From positions 9,141,415-9,205,414 of the forward strand of contig NC_092032.1 of NCBI RefSeq assembly GCF_042242105.1: a stretch of 64,000 nt of DNA, in the 5' to 3' direction. This document shows, in pieces, positions 57,551-64,000 of the stretch. This DNA comes from Pempheris klunzingeri (lineage: Eukaryota > Chordata > Actinopteri > Acropomatiformes > Pempheridae). Positions within the stretch are counted from its first letter, which is position 1, and every line of letters begins with the position of its first letter. The notes beneath the pieces were generated by a model that was not told the DNA's origin, did no database searches, and saw only the letters and a program-made list of their open reading frames with translations. The position numbers were made by a program, and so were the translations under genes.

Positions 57551-58775
57551 TCGCAAAACTGACCGATCGCCTACTGCAACTAACGGACGGTCCCCTGCTG
57601 TCTTTGGGAGCGTTTCATTTTACTGGAGAAAAATAAGCATTGGTTCAGCTTAAAGTAGAAGAAAACCAAGTGTTTTGTTTATTCAGTTTCAAGAAATGGA
57701 GGTTTACTGAGAGCTGCGTTGATTTAAAACCTCCAATGCAGCAGGACCCCTTTCTCTTTAAAGGTGAACAGCAATGTTTTTTGCAGTGGAGTTTTTTTTC
57801 CCCCCTCTGCTCATTTTTTCTCTTCTTAATCCTTAATCATGACAAAAGCGTTATCGAGGACGAGGGATTTGTGTTTCAGCATTGTTAACATTGTCATTTC
57901 AGAAAGAGGGGAGAGAGAGATTCACTACTGAGATTCACCCAAGTGATAACAAGGGGCTTGTTTCCCGGACGTTTCTGGACTTAAAAGTATCACAGAATTT
58001 AATTTTATTTCAGTGCAGTACTTCCTGTATCAGAAGAGCTTCACTCGTCTCTAGGAAACAAAACTCTGAGCACGGCCTGCTGGATTTTATTTAAAGTTTT
58101 AAAACGCCATTTTGGAGGAAAGCAACAGATGCATCCACTTGCATTTGTCATTGAATAATTGGACGGAAAGACGACAAAATGGCTGTGAGTCTGTTGAGAA
58201 TGCCTCACACAGTGTACCTGTATGGATCAGAGGAATCGCCTACTTGAAGCTATAAAAAAAATGACTTGCCTTTATTTCTTCAAAGTCCGTTTCCTGTTTT
58301 TGTTTTGATAGCTTCTATTTTATAACTTATTTATGTCTTAATGAAGGAAAAACAACCTTATTCCAACTTCCAAAGAAATTTGCACTTCACTTTACTGTTT
58401 TGTTCTTTATTATATGATATATATACATATATATTTGTTTTATTTCAGAGTCTTCTACATGATGAACATTATCACTACCATAATTTGTTTGTTTGTATAT
58501 CCGTTTTGGCAATGTGAAGTTGAAGAGAACTCTGATCATGATTATTCCTCTCTGTCCGTTGCATCCTGTCTCTCTGTGTTGCAGTGTCTCTGATAATTGT
58601 ACTTTTTTTCTAAAAGTGGGTATTTGGTTCTATTTTTTGTTGTTGCTCTTTTTCAGTATGCTCTAAGAGAAACAGTAAATAACTGTATCATACACTGAAC
58701 TGAAGAGGACGGTACTCATTATGTATATTTGAAATTGGTGTCATGGTGTAATAAAAGATGGAGATCAGTTGTGTA
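57551..58775 (+). other. relch 3'UTR with poly(A) signal
   Basis: Noncoding AT-rich sequence after the TGA at 57548-57550. The first clear AATAAA is at 58750-58755, so the transcript probably ends near 58775. A second AATAAA near 59045 could serve as an alternative end. Confidence 0.6.
58750..58755 (+). terminator. Poly(A) signal AATAAA of relch
   Basis: Canonical hexamer 1.2 kb after the stop codon in the transcript orientation, with TG-rich sequence (GTTGTGTAC) just downstream. Confidence 0.65.
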
Positions 58776-60232
58776 CTTAAATGTACTTCTGGAGGCCTCA
58801 CTGAGTGTGTCCATGCTTTTAGGCTTCGTGGTGCATGTGATGAAGGAAGATCTCAAGTTCTGATTATGGCTCATGGCTCAAAGTGTCGACAGGTGTTGGA
58901 AGGCTGTAAAACAAAGTCATTTCATAGACAAACACACACTCCTGTGTCCCTGCCCGTCGCGTCCAACCCTTTGATGTGGTCTATTGTCTGCTTAGTACAG
59001 CCAGCCAAAGTCCATCTTAAGGGACATTCCTGACAACTTACCCCAAATAAATACAGAATTAAAAGTTCAGATCTGCTGTCAAGATTACACTATCTCTCAA
59101 TCCATGGCATGTATCCTTTAACAGGGTAGGAACTTAACAGGTCACCATCTTGGCGACAAGAAAAGTAGCAGGAAATGTAAAAAAGAAAAAATCAAGTTGA
59201 ATCTTGTGAATAACAGGCAGGTTTTAGACAGTTCAGAATGAGCTGTAGTAGAATCTGCTAAATGTATTAATGCTGAGAATAGAAATGAATCAGGCAGGCC
59301 TGTAGAGCAGCTCTCATGTAGTGGTTGAACATTACATGAGTGACCACCCTTTGATAAAGAACAGAATTTGCATATTCTGCTAATATTCAACCATCATCAC
59401 TGATAACTCGCCAGGTGGACAAATAATTGATATACAACAGGGGTGGAACTCAGGGGCATGGCAGATTTGTGTGTGTGTGTGTGTGTGGGGGGGGGGGACG
59501 ACATAGATATGTTTACACTGTCACATTGAGAACCACAAATGCAAGTGATCATAATGTAAATCACTAAATAGGATGACGACTTGGTTTAAGGTTAGATGCT
59601 TATGGTTAGCGTGACGGTAAGTCCCCAGGAAGTGAATGTAATGCTCTCCAAAGTGATGGAAACATTAGGGAAGACAGGCATGCCTGTGTATCTGTATATG
59701 TGTCCGTATGTGTGCAGAGAGATGCCTTATCTGTGATTTGCATTCATGGTGAACAGCTTTGTTCTTTGTGTTTCAAAGCACTCCAAGACCCTCATCTGGC
59801 TTCTCACCATTGGTGTGAGAGTCACAATGTAATTATGTGTAATCTGCGGGCACATCTGGGTGTTTACCTGCATTTCTGTATGTGCATGTATGAGTCTGTG
59901 GCATTTATGTGTGGGTAGAAATGGCATCAGCAGGCAGCTCTAACTCACATTGGTGACTTGGGTGACTCACAGATCACATGTCTTTCCAAAGCAAGTAGAA
60001 GCAACGCAGATCCGACCCTGAAACCACCGGAACACGGTGGCTAAGCCTTAATGTTGTTATTCCACTCTGTGCGTATTTTTCAGCCCAGCTACTTTTCAGC
60101 ATGTCCAAGGGAGATTGTGCCGAACCCTTGAAGCTTCCTCCAAAATCATGGCACCAAAACAGGCTGTGGCTGCTTTCTTGTATGGAGCGAGTGTGCGTGA
60201 CAGTAATGGAAACCAGTCAGCAGCTTATGGTG

Positions 60233-60387
<155 letters not shown>

Positions 60388-60810
60388 ATTTTTGTGTATA
60401 TGAGCTGTCTGGAACAGGCTTACTCCATGAACTCTGACTTGTTTTAAGTGATGCTAAGCAACACAACCCACATGCTTACAGAGCTACACAGTCTGTGCTC
60501 CCTCCCAGGTCACTTGAAGTGTGATGCTTGTAAACCAGCATGGTGTCTGCCTGTGGTGGATCTACATTTTTATACATCAAAACAAGCTTGATTGTAACTT
60601 CTGTGTTCGAAGTGGGGCCTAACAGGGACTTCTCTATGTTTCCAGTTCAGTTTTTTTATTAAGGGTTTACCTCAGTGTGAAGGTTATGGGTGCCTTCAGA
60701 TTCAAGCTGAGGTTTCTGATTGCTAAAAGAGTGCAATCTGGTTCTTAATTGCCACTGTGCATGCTGCAGAGGCCCCACGACAAAACAGCCTCTCTCAGCG
60801 GGTTTTTAGA

Positions 60811-60829
60811 GGGGGGGGGGGGGGGGGGG
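60811..60829. repeat. G homopolymer run
   Basis: Nineteen consecutive G in the intergenic region. Confidence 0.95.
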
Positions 60830-61821
60830 CAGAGCCCATTACCTCCACTGAGTCAGCTTAAACTCTCATTACTCTTCCGCTTTCTCCCCCATTGAACCCC
60901 TTATGACTTAAGAAGCTCTTCTATCTTCTATCTACACCTCTACGTAATTTACGGACAAGCAAGATAATGTGTGCTTGTTTTTGTGGAAATGTGAACTATC
61001 AGTGTTGGTGCTGTACATTGACACATGCATCTGAATGGTTACTTTAAAACAGACAGTTTGCCTGTTTTTTTTGTTTTTAATCTCTGTTCTCTTTAATCAC
61101 TCACTCAGATCAAGGAATGAAGATTGCTCCATCTCTTTGCAATTTTTTTTTCCCTCTTCACCTCCTCTCTCTCTCTCTCTCGTGCCAATCAGCCCCTTGT
61201 TTTATCCATTCAGAGCCCACAGATGTAATTTGATATTTGCATAACTGTCACCTAGAAGAGAACATATTCTCCACTTTCTCAAACCTTCCCTCTCATGACC
61301 TGCCAAGAGGAGGCTGGGTTTAGTCTGACATGCAAATTCAGAGTGAAATACACCCAGTGCGTGCTCTTTCTGTCTGCCCTGGGAGCAGAGAACAGCCATT
61401 TCCTGGAGGCAGTCACTTATACTTTTAAATAAATAACCTTTGGAGACTGTAAAAATGGCCACGGCTGTTCCAGGATCGACGCTCCAGGAACTATGCAGAG
61501 GCCGCCCACTCTCTCCCATGATTAATGCAGGAAGTGAGATCTGTGAAAGTGACCACATGCTTTGCCTCCAGTGCTTGGGGTCATATCTGAAATTCATCAC
61601 TGGCATGAGGTCTTGAGCCAATTTGATTAGCCAATCGCACGAAAAGTGTCATGTAAAGCCTTTGAAAATAAATCATGCAAGCTATTGGACAACTAAACAT
61701 AAAGTTGATTATCACAGAAACATGTTTGTTATGTGTGTAAAGGTTCATGTTGCCCTGATAATCTTGCATCACTGACACCAATCAGACACACTTACTTTGT
61801 CACATACACACCCATTCAATC

Positions 61822-61824
<3 letters not shown>

Positions 61825-61866
<42 letters not shown>
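61825..61866. repeat. (GA)n microsatellite
   Basis: GA dinucleotides about 360 bp upstream of the ATG at 62223, in the likely promoter or 5'UTR of the tnfrsf11a candidate. A short (CAGT)n tract follows at 61946-61961. Confidence 0.95.
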
Positions 61867-61868
<2 letters not shown>

Positions 61869-62222
61869 AGTGCATAGAGCCAGGAGGGAAGACAGAGCTG
61901 AGTTGGCTGAACATAGGAAAACGTGGAGGAGTTCCCTCCCACCTTCAGTCAGTCAGTCAGTTTTTACAAGCTGTTGCATGCAGCTTCCTCCACAACGCGT
62001 GGGTGAAAGCAGAAGGAAGATGAGAGGAGAAGAGAGGTGGGAACTGCAGCTGCCTGACCGGGAATGAAGGCGCAAGTATGCCCTGTGAGACGGAGTGGAG
62101 GACCCGCCACATTTACGCACACAAGAGGAAGTGATTTAGATTCGGATCGTGGTGTTGAGAGTCGTCTTCTTGGCTGAGAAAGAAACGTTTGGTTCAGAGG
62201 CAGTCCTCATTAGCCAGCAGAG

Positions 62223-62297
62223 ATGAGACTGAACTTTTCTACAAGTTGGATAGTCCGAGGCTGGATAGCATGCGTCCTCGTCACCTTTTACGCACAG
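62223..62297 (+). CDS. tnfrsf11a: Signal-peptide exon, probable exon 1 of tnfrsf11a (RANK)
   Basis: 25 codons from an ATG to a consensus donor (GCACAG|GTAAAA): MRLNFSTSWIVRG, then WIACVLVTFYAQ, a typical cleavable signal peptide with a basic residue, a hydrophobic core and a small-residue end. Human TNFRSF11A lies directly downstream of RELCH in the same orientation, and its first exon likewise encodes only the signal peptide. The assignment rests on that synteny because the cysteine-rich ligand-binding exons are beyond base 64000. Another secreted or membrane protein remains possible. Confidence 0.5.
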
Positions 62298-64000
62298 GTA
62301 AAAACGCACTTCTGGCATCAAAAAGAAGATTTTAACTTCACTATTAACAAAAGTAGGGAGTGTACTGAGTAATCAAAAGAGTTTAGAGTTTTGGAAGTTT
62401 TGTGTGCTGTGCAGTACTTTTTAGGGGCTGTCATGTTTAATACAAATGAGTGACAATGCAAAATATGGGAAACATGATGGTTTATTTTCCTTGAGTAGAT
62501 GAACAGGGAGATGCGTAACAGTAAACCAGAACATATGTCATCACATCAGATGATTTTTATGAAGTGGTCAGAGAGAGAAAGAGGGCGAGGGAGGGAAGTT
62601 GGATTTTTACGCCCGGACACTGACTGGAAACAGTTGTGTTTGGGTCGAGTCCACCTCCCCTGTTCTCACCGCAAAAACGCTGCTGGCAGCGCGATGCTAT
62701 TCTCCCCTCACCAAGCATTCTCTCCCGGTCCTTGGGGGACCGGCGCGGGCCAAATGGCTCATCAGGAGCCTCATTAGCTCCGCCAGATGATTTGGTGTCC
62801 AAAGTGTGGAGCCCTCACCCACAAAGATCACAAGCCACCCAAGCTATATATGGTTTATTTCAATAAGTTAGGACTGAAAGAATGTGATTGTATTGTCACT
62901 ATCACCATCAAGGCAGTTGAATACATCATACAGAGCACATATTTGTGATAACTTTCTTGTTTTTGGTGTATCAGAACTTTATCAAAGCCACATCTCAAAG
63001 ACACTACTAAAATCAATGGCATTATAAAAACTACATAATGAATCAGTTGATCCTCTGCCACACTTTAATTTGAGGGAAAAAAGTGAATGGTCCTTGTTGT
63101 TGTCCATGTTGTTGTTTAGTCCAAGCAGCTAACTCTGTCCAGGTGGAGTAGTTTATAAGATGTGGTTGTAGTGGTGGGACTGCTGGGCACCAGTGATCTA
63201 TCACTGCATGTTTGACTGTATTACCGTAAGCCAGCATCATTATGAGTTTAACTGGAACAGGCGCTCTTTCTTCCCTGTTTTTCCTCCCTGCTTCACCAAA
63301 ATGTGTTGCAAGAGATAATGCTTAGGGATTGTACAGCGTCCTGTGCACACTGAGATCCAGAGAGGTTATGACATGGGAGAAAGATATTTTTCTGTCTAAT
63401 GCAAGTCACACTTCAAGCAGTGGTGACAACAGCAAGTAAACACAGATACGATGCCTGGAAAAGGAGTCAGTGTGCGGAAGGGAAGAAAATATTTTTCATC
63501 TACGTTATAAGGTGACGCTGCAAACTGTTGGCTTTGATTTATTCTCACCATGGTCTTGCCATTACTGACTCACAGTATCCTCAAAGAATTCCCCTTCATT
63601 TTCTTGGTTTTAAACCACTTCATCCAGTCCTTCCCAAATTCATTTCAAACCTTTTGTGTGACATTGAGCAATACAAGATTATTTCAAGATGGTGAGCACT
63701 TAAAAGTCAATATATTGTGAATAAGCGGAGTTTTTGTGGATTATATTACTCGCCTACCCACACGGCTCCTGTACTTTTCATTGGTCAGCTTCTCCAACCA
63801 CCCATGCATTCAAGCATCTGATCATCTTTCTGTCATTCAACCATCCATCAGCAAGCTTTCACTACCTCTGTCCAGACTCCATGCATCTAACAATAATCCG
63901 ATAATCATTCTTACCTTCAATCATTTTCTTCATTACTTGCTTTTTTTCTAACCATCCATCTGACCATCCATTCACCCACCGTCACATCAGCGTTCAGTGC
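62298..64000 (+). other. Intron 1 of the tnfrsf11a candidate
   Basis: No second exon with cysteine-rich TNFR sequence was found before the window ends. Degenerate CATC/CCAT repeats occur near 63790-63985. Nothing else was recognised. Confidence 0.45.

Overview
This window is nuclear DNA from a ray-finned fish, most likely a percomorph-type teleost. The evidence is split genes with GT-AG introns, many (CA)n/(TG)n microsatellites, a degenerate tRNA-derived SINE of a type common in fish, and a gene set (HNF4, GPR141-like, PIGN, RELCH, probable TNFRSF11A) that matches vertebrate families closely. I rebuilt the exons by eye from splice consensus, reading-frame phase and remembered family sequence. 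No alignment was run.

Layout from left to right. (1) 13-4599, minus strand: the 5' seven coding exons of an HNF4-family nuclear receptor, with the C-terminal exons lying beyond the left edge. (2) 4600-9696: no supported gene, only simple repeats and a SINE fragment. (3) 9697-10662, minus: a single-coding-exon GPR141-like orphan GPCR. (4) 13697-23857, minus: complete pign in 28 coding exons, 933 codons plus stop, encoding the GPI ethanolamine phosphate transferase 1. (5) 24302-25062: a short shared region between the head-to-head genes pign and relch, with CCAAT boxes and a ZNF143-like site. (6) 25063-57550, plus: complete relch (KIAA1468) in 30 exon positions, 1192 codons plus stop, followed by a 3'UTR with a poly(A) signal at 58750. 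(7) 58776-62222: intergenic and rich in simple repeats, including a 146-bp (TG)n tract. (8) 62223-62297, plus: one signal-peptide exon, probably exon 1 of tnfrsf11a (RANK), judged from synteny. Its intron fills the rest of the window.

The pign-relch-tnfrsf11a order and orientation are those of human 18q21.33. HNF4 and GPR141 lie elsewhere in human (8q/20q and 7p), so the left third is a fish or ancestral arrangement. The proteins do not form one pathway: PIGN acts in ER GPI-anchor synthesis, RELCH in Rab11/OSBP-linked recycling-endosome cholesterol transport, HNF4 in transcription, and GPR141 and RANK are receptors.

The most interesting signals are splicing-related. Relch carries a tandem pair of homologous 83-nt exons (51223-51305 and 52082-52164), each compatible with the flanking exons but not with each other, and each preceded by an AG-free stretch of about 180-200 nt. 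It also has a perfectly framed 24-nt candidate microexon (39166-39189). The HNF4 ligand-domain exon at 691-778 has a (TG)n-T5 tract at its 3' splice site like that of CFTR exon 9.
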